Assembly (NCBI GenBank): GCA_030040525.1
Contig: JASHTN010000007.1
Location: forward strand, 1-16,324
DNA: 16,324 bases
Direction: 5' to 3'
Source: Gammaproteobacteria bacterium
Lineage (GTDB): Bacteria > Pseudomonadota > Gammaproteobacteria > Steroidobacterales > Steroidobacteraceae
Shown here: positions 5,166-15,365 of the stretch, in pieces
How positions within the stretch are numbered: the stretch's first letter is position 1
Layout of the letters: the number at the start of each line of letters is the position of its first letter
The notes under the pieces: generated by a model
Databases searched by the model: none
Seen by the model: only the letters and a program-made list of their open reading frames with translations
What the model was told of the DNA's origin: nothing
Program-made: the position numbers and the translations under genes

Positions 5166-7793
5166 ATGCTGCAACCGAGCACTGAAGCCGCAGCCGACAC
5201 GCCGCCGGCGGCGCCGGTGGCGCCCGCCGTCGCGCGCGCCCGTCCATGGCGGCTGCGCGCGCCGCGTCTCGGCATCGGCTGGCGCCTCGGCCTGGGGCTG
5301 ACCGCGGTGGCGCTGGTGCTCACCCTGGGAGAGACACTGGCCACGCGCACTGCGCGCCAGGCGGCAACCGCCGTGCTCAGCATGCAGGACGAGCACGAGC
5401 CGCTTGCCGAGCGCGCCGACGCGGTGCTGGAGAAGCTCGTCGATTACGATCGCGCGGTCAGCGAGTCTGTGCAGGCCGTTGAGCCGCCCGGCGCAGACGT
5501 GCTCGGCGGCGCCGGCGACGAGCTGCGCGCGGCGATCGCGGCCTATTACGACGGCCGCCCGGCACCGCAGCTCAACGATGCGGGTCGGGCGTTGCGCGCG
5601 GCGCTGCTCGCTCACATCGGCAACGGCCGCATGCTGGCGGAGCGTGCCGCGCAGCGCGAGCAGTGGGTCAACGAGCGCCACGCCGCTCTCGAGAACATCT
5701 ATCAGCGCATCGTGACGGCCGGCGGCACCGGACTCGCGATCAACAGCACGCAGGTGCTCGCCCGGCGCTCGCTCGCCGAGCTGCAGACGGCGATCGATGC
5801 GATCCGCGGCAACCTCGGGTTCGCCGCCGACGTCGGCCGGCGCGAGCAGAACTTCCTGCGGGTGCTGGACGCCGAGTCGCCGGAGCTGGCGAGCTCGCCG
5901 GGTGAGGCGTGGCTCGCGGTGCTGCGCCAGGACTTCGTGCGCGCCATGCGCCTGCGCATCGCGATCCTGCACTACGACGAGACGAGCGTCGCGCAGTGGC
6001 ACAATCTGCTCGCGGAGAGCGCCGGCCTCACGGCCGGCGTGCAGGAGCTGCTGCAGAAGCCGGCGCGCAGCGCGCTGCTGCAGGCCTCGCGCCATGCGGC
6101 GCGCGCCGCCGAGATCGCCGAGAAGAGTCTCACCGATACCGGCGCGGAGGTGCTGGGACTGCTGCTGCTGGTATCGGTGCTGCTGCTCGCGAGCATCAGC
6201 CAGCCGGTGCGGCGCCTCACGGCGGCCACGCGGCTGCTGGCCGCAGGCGACCGCAGCGCGCGCGCCCCGCGCGGCGGCTCGGCCGAGATCGACGAGCTGG
6301 CCGAGTCCTTCAACACCATGGCCGTGGCACTGGCGCACGCCGAGAGCGAGCTGCGCGACCATCAGACCGAGCTCGAGGAGCGGGTCGCCGAGCGCACCCG
6401 CCAGTTGCACCACCTGGCGCATCACGATCCGCTCACGCTGCTGCCCAACCGGCGGCAGATGTCGGCGCGCCTGACGGCCGCGCTGGCCGGCAGCGGCGCC
6501 GCCCAGCAGCTCGCGCTGCTGTTCGTCGACGTGGACAATTTCAAGTCCATCAACGACACGCTCGGCCACAGTTTCGGCGACCGGGTGCTGCAGCACGTCG
6601 CCCGGCGCCTGCACACCGCGACCGGCGGCCGTGCCTTCCTCGCGCGTCTCGGCGGGGACGAGTTCACGGTGCTGCTCGAGGGCGTACAGTCCTTCAAGGA
6701 GGTGGCGCGCTGCGCCGCGCGCATCGTGACGACGCTGCAGCAGCCGCTGACCGTCGACGGCCGCCTGCTCACAACCAGCGCCAGCGTCGGCGCGAGCCTC
6801 TACCCCGCCCATGCCGCCGATGCCGAGGGACTGCTGCGCGCCGCCGATGTCGCACTGTTCCGTGCCAAGGAGCTCGGCCGCAACCGTTTTGCGTTCTACA
6901 ACCCGGCGCTCTACGACGCCGCCGCACAGCGCTTTCGCCTCGAGCAGTCCCTGCGGCGCGCGGTCGAAAGCGGCGAGCTGCTGCTCATGTTCCAGCCACA
7001 GGTGGCGCTGCATACCTTCGAGACGCTCAGCCTCGAGGCGCTGCTGCGCTGGCGCAAGCCCGACGGCCGGATCGCCGCGGCCGCCGAATTCATCCAGGTC
7101 GCGGAGAAGTCCGGCCTGATTCACGAGCTCACCGGCTGGGTGCTGCGCTCGGCGGCATCGACTGCCGCCGCGTGGCGCAAGCAAGGCTGGCAGCGCGCTG
7201 CGATCGGCATCAACGTCTCGCCCTCGCAGTTCTTCGAGAGCGACTTCGTCGACCAGGTGGCACGCACGCTCGAGTCCACGGGGCTGCCGCCGAGCGCGCT
7301 GGAGCTGGAGATCACCGAGACCGTGCTGCAGACCGGCAGCGCCACGATCGACTCGCTGCGCCGGCTGCGCACCCTCGGCTGCGGCGTAGCGCTCGATGAC
7401 TTCGGCATCGGCTACTCTTCGCTCACCTCCCTCGAGCAGCTGCCGATCACGCGGGTGAAGCTCGATCGCATGCTGATCGCCGGTGTCGACAGCAACCCGC
7501 GCTCGGCGGCAATCGTGCGTTCGGTGGTCGCGCTCTGCTATGGCCTGGGACTGCAGGTCACGGCCGAGGGAGTCGAACGCACCGCACAGCTCGAGTTCCT
7601 GTCGCACTGCGGGCCGATCGGCGCGCAGGGCTACCTGCTCGCGCATCCGGTGGAGGCGCACGTCGCGCGCGCGGAAGCCGCAGCGGCGGGCGAGCGCGCG
7701 CGCCGCACGCTCGAGGCCGCAGGGGCAACTTCGCCGCATGAGGACGAGCCGCTGGTGTTCGCGGCCAGCACCGGGCGCCGCCGCGCCACCTAG
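5166..7793 (+). CDS. membrane-anchored GGDEF-EAL cyclic-di-GMP turnover protein
   Basis: The 875-residue protein has a proline/alanine-rich cytoplasmic N-terminus, a membrane helix near 38-58, an unassigned mostly helical periplasmic region (about 59-330), a second membrane helix (about 330-350), a HAMP-like segment and coiled coil (about 350-415), a GGDEF domain (about 415-570) and an EAL domain (about 585-850). The GGDEF signature is intact (496-500) and preceded by D-V-D-N-F-K-S-I-N-D. The R-x-x-D inhibitory site is absent (the position reads G-G-R-A). The EAL domain keeps E-A-L (624-626), N-V-S-P, E-I-T-E, D-D-F-G (Asp744-Asp745), K-L-D and A-E-G-V-E, so it could hydrolyse cyclic-di-GMP. 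Whether it is cyclase, phosphodiesterase or both cannot be decided from motifs. The ATG at 5166 follows an in-frame TAA at 5130 and is the first start, but lacks a Shine-Dalgarno site. The stop overlaps that of the convergent phosphodiesterase gene. Confidence 0.93.
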   Translation: MLQPSTEAAADTPPAAPVAPAVARARPWRLRAPRLGIGWRLGLGLTAVALVLTLGETLATRTARQAATAVLSMQDEHEPLAERADAVLEKLVDYDRAVSESVQAVEPPGADVLGGAGDELRAAIAAYYDGRPAPQLNDAGRALRAALLAHIGNGRMLAERAAQREQWVNERHAALENIYQRIVTAGGTGLAINSTQVLARRSLAELQTAIDAIRGNLGFAADVGRREQNFLRVLDAESPELASSPGEAWLAVLRQDFVRAMRLRIAILHYDETSVAQWHNLLAESAGLTAGVQELLQKPARSALLQASRHAARAAEIAEKSLTDTGAEVLGLLLLVSVLLLASISQPVRRLTAATRLLAAGDRSARAPRGGSAEIDELAESFNTMAVALAHAESELRDHQTELEERVAERTRQLHHLAHHDPLTLLPNRRQMSARLTAALAGSGAAQQLALLFVDVDNFKSINDTLGHSFGDRVLQHVARRLHTATGGRAFLARLGGDEFTVLLEGVQSFKEVARCAARIVTTLQQPLTVDGRLLTTSASVGASLYPAHAADAEGLLRAADVALFRAKELGRNRFAFYNPALYDAAAQRFRLEQSLRRAVESGELLLMFQPQVALHTFETLSLEALLRWRKPDGRIAAAAEFIQVAEKSGLIHELTGWVLRSAASTAAAWRKQGWQRAAIGINVSPSQFFESDFVDQVARTLESTGLPPSALELEITETVLQTGSATIDSLRRLRTLGCGVALDDFGIGYSSLTSLEQLPITRVKLDRMLIAGVDSNPRSAAIVRSVVALCYGLGLQVTAEGVERTAQLEFLSHCGPIGAQGYLLAHPVEAHVARAEAAAAGERARRTLEAAGATSPHEDEPLVFAASTGRRRAT

Positions 7794-8854
7794 CGCCGCT
7801 CGCCGGCGCGGCGCGCCGCAAACGCGGCGCGCGCCCGCACTCCGAGATCCGCCTGATCGGTGAAGAAGCCGTCGATGCCGGCTGCGAGGTAGGGCTCGAG
7901 CTCGCGCTCGAGATCGCCGGCGGCGCTCGGCGCCGGGCCGCTGCGGAGGTCTGCAGGCAGAAAGGCGTTCTCGGCGCGGAAGGTCCAGGGATGCACCTCG
8001 AGGCCCGCGGCGTGCGCCTGCGCGACCAGCGCCGTCGGCTCACCGATGGTCTCATCCGCGCGCCGCGGGATGACCAGCGACTTGTTGGGACCGATGGCCT
8101 GCGCGTAGGTCGCGATGGCGGCAAGGCCCGCGGGCGTCAGCATTTCGGCGTAGCCGTCCGTTGCGCCCGCCGCCGCCCAATCGAACGGCTGGCCGCGCTC
8201 CTCGATGAGCTGCACCAGCGGCAGCTCGGTCATGCCGCGCAGCGCCTTGAGATTGCCCACCTCGAAGGACTGGAGCCACACGGGCGCCCGGCGCCCGCAG
8301 TAGCCGTGGCGCTCGAGCACTTCGATGAGCCGCGCCTCCATCGCCAGCCCGCGGGCGGCGAAGTAGCTCGGGTGCTTGGTTTCAGGGTACACGCCCGTCG
8401 GCGCGGGCGGGGCGACCCCGAGCTGCGCCGCGCGTGCCGCGCGCTGCAGTCCGGTGCCATGCACCAGCGCCAGGATCTCCTCCAATGTCGGGATCTCGAA
8501 CTGGCCGTCAAAGCGCGTATTGGCCGGCCGGATCGCGCCGATGCGCTCGCGCGCGCGCAGCGTCTTGAGCTCCGCCAGCGTGAAGTCCTCGGTGAACCAA
8601 CCGGTGACCTCGCTGCCGTCGATCAGCTTCGTGGTACGGCGCGCGGCGAACTCGGGGTGCGCGGCCACATCCGTTGTGCCGCCGATCTCATTCTCGTGGC
8701 GCGCCACCAGCACCGCATCGCGCGTCATGACCAGATCCGGCTCGACGTAGTCGGCGCCGTACTGGATGGCGAGGAAATACGAGGCGAGCGTGTGCTCCGG
8801 CACATAACCGCAGGCGCCGCGGTGGCCGATGACGATCGGGCGGATCGCGCTCAT
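7790..8854 (-). CDS. glycerophosphodiester phosphodiesterase, GlpQ-like without signal peptide
   Basis: The 354-residue TIM-barrel enzyme is expected to hydrolyse glycerophosphodiesters to sn-glycerol 3-phosphate and an alcohol. Catalytic landmarks are G-H-R-G (His11, Arg12), the metal ligands in E-P-D (Glu38, Asp40), His53 in A-R-H-E-N, the Y-P-E-T-K-H-P strand, and the C-terminal V-H-P-W-T-F-R and G-F-F-T-D. Overall pattern and length resemble E. coli GlpQ (358 residues, periplasmic) more than the shorter cytosolic UgpQ. The protein begins directly at the first barrel strand and no signal peptide is visible, including in the upstream in-frame extension, so a cytoplasmic place is inferred. 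The ATG at 8854 is chosen because the barrel starts there; no clear Shine-Dalgarno site precedes it. It diverges from glgB across 48 bases. No glp or ugp transport gene is adjacent. Confidence 0.92.
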   Translation of the reverse strand: MSAIRPIVIGHRGACGYVPEHTLASYFLAIQYGADYVEPDLVMTRDAVLVARHENEIGGTTDVAAHPEFAARRTTKLIDGSEVTGWFTEDFTLAELKTLRARERIGAIRPANTRFDGQFEIPTLEEILALVHGTGLQRAARAAQLGVAPPAPTGVYPETKHPSYFAARGLAMEARLIEVLERHGYCGRRAPVWLQSFEVGNLKALRGMTELPLVQLIEERGQPFDWAAAGATDGYAEMLTPAGLAAIATYAQAIGPNKSLVIPRRADETIGEPTALVAQAHAAGLEVHPWTFRAENAFLPADLRSGPAPSAAGDLERELEPYLAAGIDGFFTDQADLGVRARAAFAARRAGERR

Positions 8855-8887
8855 GGTGGGCGCATACCAGCACAGCGGTAGCTGACT

Positions 8888-8896
8888 TGCTAGACT
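8888..8896 (+). promoter_or_regulatory. extended -10 element directly before glgB
   Basis: TGC-TAGACT matches the extended -10 pattern TGn-TAnnnT. A start seven bases after it falls at 8903, the first base of the proposed GTG start codon, which would make the transcript leaderless. This agrees with the lack of any Shine-Dalgarno site in the 48-base gap. No -35 is recognisable. Confidence 0.35.
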
Positions 8897-8902
8897 TTGT
8901 GC

Positions 8903-10786
<1,884 letters not shown>

Positions 10787-10799
10787 GCCGAAACCGCGA

Positions 10800-10828
10800 G
10801 TCAACGCGCCGGCGCGGCAGACGTTGAC
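10800..10828 (+). promoter_or_regulatory. stem-loop between glgB and the lipoprotein gene
   Basis: GTCAACG (10800-10806) pairs with CGTTGAC (10822-10828), and inside it GCCG (10808-10811) pairs with CGGC (10815-10818) around a GCG triloop. The 11 paired positions form a nested hairpin 14 bases after the glgB stop. No T run follows, so a partial terminator, an mRNA-stabilising structure or an operator are all possible. Confidence 0.4.
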
Positions 10829-10845
10829 GTTCACGGGAGACGCCT

Positions 10846-11439
10846 ATGGCAAAGCCCAACCTGACAAAGCTTCGCGCGACACTGCCTGGGGCGCACGGCG
10901 CTGCCCTGCTGCTCGCCGCAGTCGCCTCGCTCGTCGCCTGTGCCACCACGGCGCAGCGCACCGCCGAAGACGTAACGCCCGCCCGCGCCCGCTACCTCGC
11001 GTACGCCGGCCCCCCGGTGGGCTCCTTCACCTGGCTCGGCCGCTACATGGGGTGGGAAGCCGTCAGTGACGACGAGCTGGTACTGTTCGTCACGCCTACG
11101 AAAGCCTATTACATCAAGGTGTGGTCACCGTGCGGTGACCGCGGCGGGCTGCGCTGGGTGTACCACATCGGGCTGACCAAAACGACCGGCACGGTGTACA
11201 CGGGCTTCGATTCGGTGATAGCGGATCGCGGGCGCTGCCCGATCTCCGAGATCCGCCCGGTGGACTGGGGCCGGATGAAAGCCGACTCGCGCGCGGCACG
11301 CCAGGCGCAGCAGGCGGCCGGGGGCGCGGTGCCGCCGCCGGCTGCCAGCCCCCCGCCAAGTGCCAGCCCGCACCCGGGCGGCAGCCCGCCGCCGGTTGAG
11401 ACACCGCCGGTTGAGACACCGCCGGCCAACCCGCAGTAG
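10846..11439 (+). CDS. DUF6491-like lipoprotein with proline-rich tail
   Basis: The 197-residue product has a basic N-terminus, a hydrophobic stretch (about 18-31) and a lipobox L-V-A-C with Cys32, so it is probably an outer-membrane or periplasmic lipoprotein. The core (about residues 50-145) has R-Y-L-A-Y-A-G-P-P-V-G-S-F, G-R-Y-M-G-W-E, T-K-A-Y-Y-I-K-V-W-S-P-C, I-G-L-T-K-T-T-G-T-V, a second Cys in R-G-R-C-P-I and I-R-P-V-D. I recognise this as the pattern of the uncharacterised DUF6491 family common in xanthomonad-type bacteria; this is from memory. The two core Cys could form a disulfide. The last 35 or so residues are a Pro/Ala/Ser tail with a duplicated V-E-T-P-P. GGGAGA five bases before ATG 10846 supports the start. 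Function unknown. It lies 59 bases after glgB and may be partly cotranscribed with it. Confidence 0.85.
   Translation: MAKPNLTKLRATLPGAHGAALLLAAVASLVACATTAQRTAEDVTPARARYLAYAGPPVGSFTWLGRYMGWEAVSDDELVLFVTPTKAYYIKVWSPCGDRGGLRWVYHIGLTKTTGTVYTGFDSVIADRGRCPISEIRPVDWGRMKADSRAARQAQQAAGGAVPPPAASPPPSASPHPGGSPPPVETPPVETPPANPQ
11391..11425 (+). repeat. 15-bp exact tandem repeat in the lipoprotein tail
   Basis: The unit GCCGGTTGAGACACC occurs twice in direct succession (11391-11405, 11406-11420), followed by the first five bases of a third copy. Because 15 is a multiple of three it adds whole V-E-T-P-P blocks, so copy number could change without a frameshift. Confidence 0.9.
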
Positions 11440-11454
11440 CCGCGCTGCGCGCGG
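11440..11454. terminator. short GC hairpin between convergent stops
   Basis: CCGCGC (11440-11445), loop TGC, GCGCGG (11449-11454) begins directly after the lipoprotein TAG and fills most of the 23-base gap before the ABC transporter stop. It could act on transcripts from either side, but no T run is present on either strand. Confidence 0.35.
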
Positions 11455-11462
11455 CGCGTCGG

Positions 11463-13316
<1,854 letters not shown>

Positions 13317-14597
13317 CTAGGCGCGGGGCTCCGGCGGCAGTGTCACACGGGTGATGAGGCGCGAACCGCGGCGGAAGAACACGTAGCTGTAGATCCACGA
13401 GATCAGCACCACGATGCGGTTACGGAAGCCGATCAGCACCACCAGGTGCAGCGCCATCCAGGCAAACCAGGCGGGCAGCCCTCCGAAGCGCAGCCGGCCG
13501 AGCTCGACCACGGCGCGCGACTTGCCGACGGTCGCGGCGGAGCCCTTGTCGCGATACTGAAAGCCCGCCGCGCGCGCCCCTGGTGCGCCGCGGACTTCGG
13601 CATCGATCAGCCCCGCGACATAGCGGCCCATCTGCAGCGCGCCCTGCGAGACACCGGGCACGACCGCGCCGCTGGTGCGGTCGACGAGCCAGGCTGCATC
13701 GCCGATCACGAACACCTCGGGGTGTCCCGGCACGGAACAGTCGGGCGCTACCTCGACACGCCCGCCGGGGCCGAGCGCCACACCGAGAGCGGCAGTTACC
13801 GGCGCGGCACGCACACCGGCCGCCCAGATGACGTTGTAACTGCGCAGCCGCTCGCCGTTCACCTCCACGCCGTCGACAAACACCTGCATCACGCGCTGGT
13901 TGAGCCGCACCTCGACACCAAGGCTGCGCAGCTGCGCGAGCGCCCGTTCCGAGGAGTCGGCATGCAGCGCCGGCAGCAGCCGCGGGCCCGCCTCGATCAG
14001 CACCACGTGCGCATGCCGCGTGTCGACCACCCGGTAGTCGCGCGGCACCACGTCGACCGCCAGCTCCTTGATGGCGCCGGCCAGCTCGACGCCGGTCGGA
14101 CCTGCGCCGACGATGATGAAGGTCAGATGTGCGGCGCGTTCGGCCGGGTCGTGCTCGATCTCCGCGATCTCGAACGAGCGCAGCATGCGCGAGCGGATGA
14201 AGGTCGCTTCCTCGATCTCCTTCATGCCCGGTGCATGCGCGCGCCACTCCTCGTGCCCGAAATAATTGTCGATCGCGCCCGGTGCGAGGATCAGGTAGTC
14301 ATAGGCGATGCGCTCCTCGCCGGCGTAGAGACGGCGCGCGGCGAGCTCGATGCGCCGCACCTCGGCCAGCATCACGCGCGCGTTCTTCTGGTGGCGCAGG
14401 ATGGTGCGGATCGGCTGGGCGATATCGGCCGGGGCGAGCGCCGCCGAGGCGACCTGGTAGAGCAGCGGCTGAAAGAGGTGATAGTTGTTCCGGTCGATGA
14501 CCAGCACCTCGACCGGCGAGCGAGCGAGAGCGCGTACGGCGAACAGCCCGCCGAAACCGCAGCCGACGATCACCACCCGCCTCGCTTGAGCCCTCAC
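13317..14597 (-). CDS. ndh: type II NADH:quinone oxidoreductase (NDH-2)
   Basis: The 426-residue flavoprotein oxidises NADH and reduces quinone at the inner membrane without pumping protons. It has the FAD-binding G-C-G-F-G-G (12-17), the N-Y-H-L-F-Q-P-L-L-Y-Q-V-A segment (38-50), the NADH-binding G-A-G-P-T-G-V-E-L-A-G (164-174), the second FAD motif V-F-V-I-G-D-A-A-W, and a C-terminal amphipathic/hydrophobic region (A-W-F-A-W-M-A-L-H-L-V-V-L-I-G-F) typical of NDH-2 membrane attachment. Position 106 is Pro (L-A-P-G-A) where many relatives have A-T-G. GTG 14597 is preferred because GGAGG (14603-14607) lies exactly five bases before it; GTG 14600 is too close and TTG 14660 adds an unconserved extension. 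Its TAG abuts the ABC exporter ATG, indicating one operon. Confidence 0.93.
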   Translation of the reverse strand: MRAQARRVVIVGCGFGGLFAVRALARSPVEVLVIDRNNYHLFQPLLYQVASAALAPADIAQPIRTILRHQKNARVMLAEVRRIELAARRLYAGEERIAYDYLILAPGAIDNYFGHEEWRAHAPGMKEIEEATFIRSRMLRSFEIAEIEHDPAERAAHLTFIIVGAGPTGVELAGAIKELAVDVVPRDYRVVDTRHAHVVLIEAGPRLLPALHADSSERALAQLRSLGVEVRLNQRVMQVFVDGVEVNGERLRSYNVIWAAGVRAAPVTAALGVALGPGGRVEVAPDCSVPGHPEVFVIGDAAWLVDRTSGAVVPGVSQGALQMGRYVAGLIDAEVRGAPGARAAGFQYRDKGSAATVGKSRAVVELGRLRFGGLPAWFAWMALHLVVLIGFRNRIVVLISWIYSYVFFRRGSRLITRVTLPPEPRA

Positions 14598-14643
14598 CAC
14601 GCCCTCCGCACTGCACGGATCCTTCGCACTCGATCTGGGGGCG

Positions 14644-14649
14644 ATTATC
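14644..14649 (-). promoter_or_regulatory. putative -10 box for ndh and the ABC exporter
   Basis: The minus strand reads GATAAT, one mismatch from TATAAT, in the 90-base gap between the TetR stop and ndh. It predicts a start near 14637 and a leader of about 40 bases. No -35 consensus is seen at 16-18 bases, so support is modest. Confidence 0.35.
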
Positions 14650-14687
14650 GGCCGAGACAACTGCCCGGCGGGGAACAGCGCTCGTGT

Positions 14688-15365
14688 TCAGCCGTCGGCC
14701 TCGCCGCGGATGCGCTCGCAGAGGCTCGCGATCCATACCTCGCACATCCTCACCGCTTCCTGCGGCCGGAAGGCACCGGGCTGCAGGCACCACTGCAGCC
14801 ATAGCCCGTCGAGAAGCGCCGTCAGGCCGATGGCCGCACGGCGCAGCTCTCTCGCGGCCGCTGGCGTGTTGCGGCGGGCGTGGCGCCGCTTGCCGGCGCT
14901 CGCCGTCCCGAGCAGCCCCCCCAGGAGCCCCCGCACCAGGCCGACGTAGTCCTGATAGGTCTCGCGCTCCACCCGCTGGATCGGGCGCGAGTGGCGATAC
15001 ATGCCCCAGAACACCACCCACACGGCGAGCGTGTCGGCATCGAGGTTCGGCGCCGAAAAGGATGCCTCGAGGAAAGCGCGCATGCGCGCGCGGGGCAAGT
15101 CCGCGGCCTGCGCCACGGCGGTCCGCATCCCGCCGACGAGCTGCGCGTTGAAGTGCCGGTAGGCGGCCGCGACGAGCTCGCTCTTGTTGGGGAAATGGTG
15201 GTTGATGAGGCCGACCGAGACGCCCGCCTGGGCGCTGATCGTGCGGATCGAGAGCCCGTCGTGCCCAAAGCGCTTCAGGCACTGGATAGTGGCTTCGATG
15301 AGCGCCAGGCGGCGCTCGGCGGGCAGTCGCCTGCGGAAGCGCGGCGCGCGCTGCGGCGCGCTCAC
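14688..15365 (-). CDS. TetR/AcrR family regulator, BetI-like
   Basis: The 225-residue one-component repressor-type protein has an N-terminal helix-turn-helix (about 15-65): I-E-A-T-I, L-S-I-R-T-I-S-A-Q-A-G-V-S, V-G-L-I-N-H-H-F-P-N-K-S-E-L. The C-terminal ligand domain carries W-V-V-F-W near residue 115 and G-L-T-A-L-L-D-G-L-W near 185, the pattern of BetI and relatives, which respond to small metabolites such as choline. The ligand here is unknown. The start is taken as GTG 15365: AGGA sits seven bases upstream, and the GTGA string overlaps the TGA of the oxidoreductase by four bases, so the two genes are translationally coupled. The natural inference is that it controls its own operon with that oxidoreductase. 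It is separated from ndh by a gap with its own -10-like box. Confidence 0.92.
   Translation of the reverse strand: MSAPQRAPRFRRRLPAERRLALIEATIQCLKRFGHDGLSIRTISAQAGVSVGLINHHFPNKSELVAAAYRHFNAQLVGGMRTAVAQAADLPRARMRAFLEASFSAPNLDADTLAVWVVFWGMYRHSRPIQRVERETYQDYVGLVRGLLGGLLGTASAGKRRHARRNTPAAARELRRAAIGLTALLDGLWLQWCLQPGAFRPQEAVRMCEVWIASLCERIRGEADG

Noticed and set aside
5057..5168. Short minus-strand frame of about 36 codons starting at ATG 5168 in the gap before the GGDEF-EAL gene
   Set aside because: It has no ribosome binding site or promoter of its own, and its start overlaps the start codon of the real gene on the other strand.
6020..6039. Perfect 8-bp hairpin CGCCGGCC-TCAC-GGCCGGCG
   Set aside because: It lies inside the coding region of the GGDEF-EAL gene, encodes ordinary helix residues, has no T run and is a kind of dyad expected by chance at this GC content.
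5157..7739. Minus-strand open frame of 860 codons opposite the GGDEF-EAL gene
   Set aside because: GC-rich codon bias leaves long antisense frames open. The translation is Arg/Gln/Ala-rich with no recognisable domain, while the plus strand has a full set of catalytic motifs.
14598..14660. Longer NDH-2 starting at TTG 14660
   Set aside because: The added 21 residues are not like the family N-terminus, and a GGAGG five bases before GTG 14597 fits much better. The region also contains the likely -10 box.
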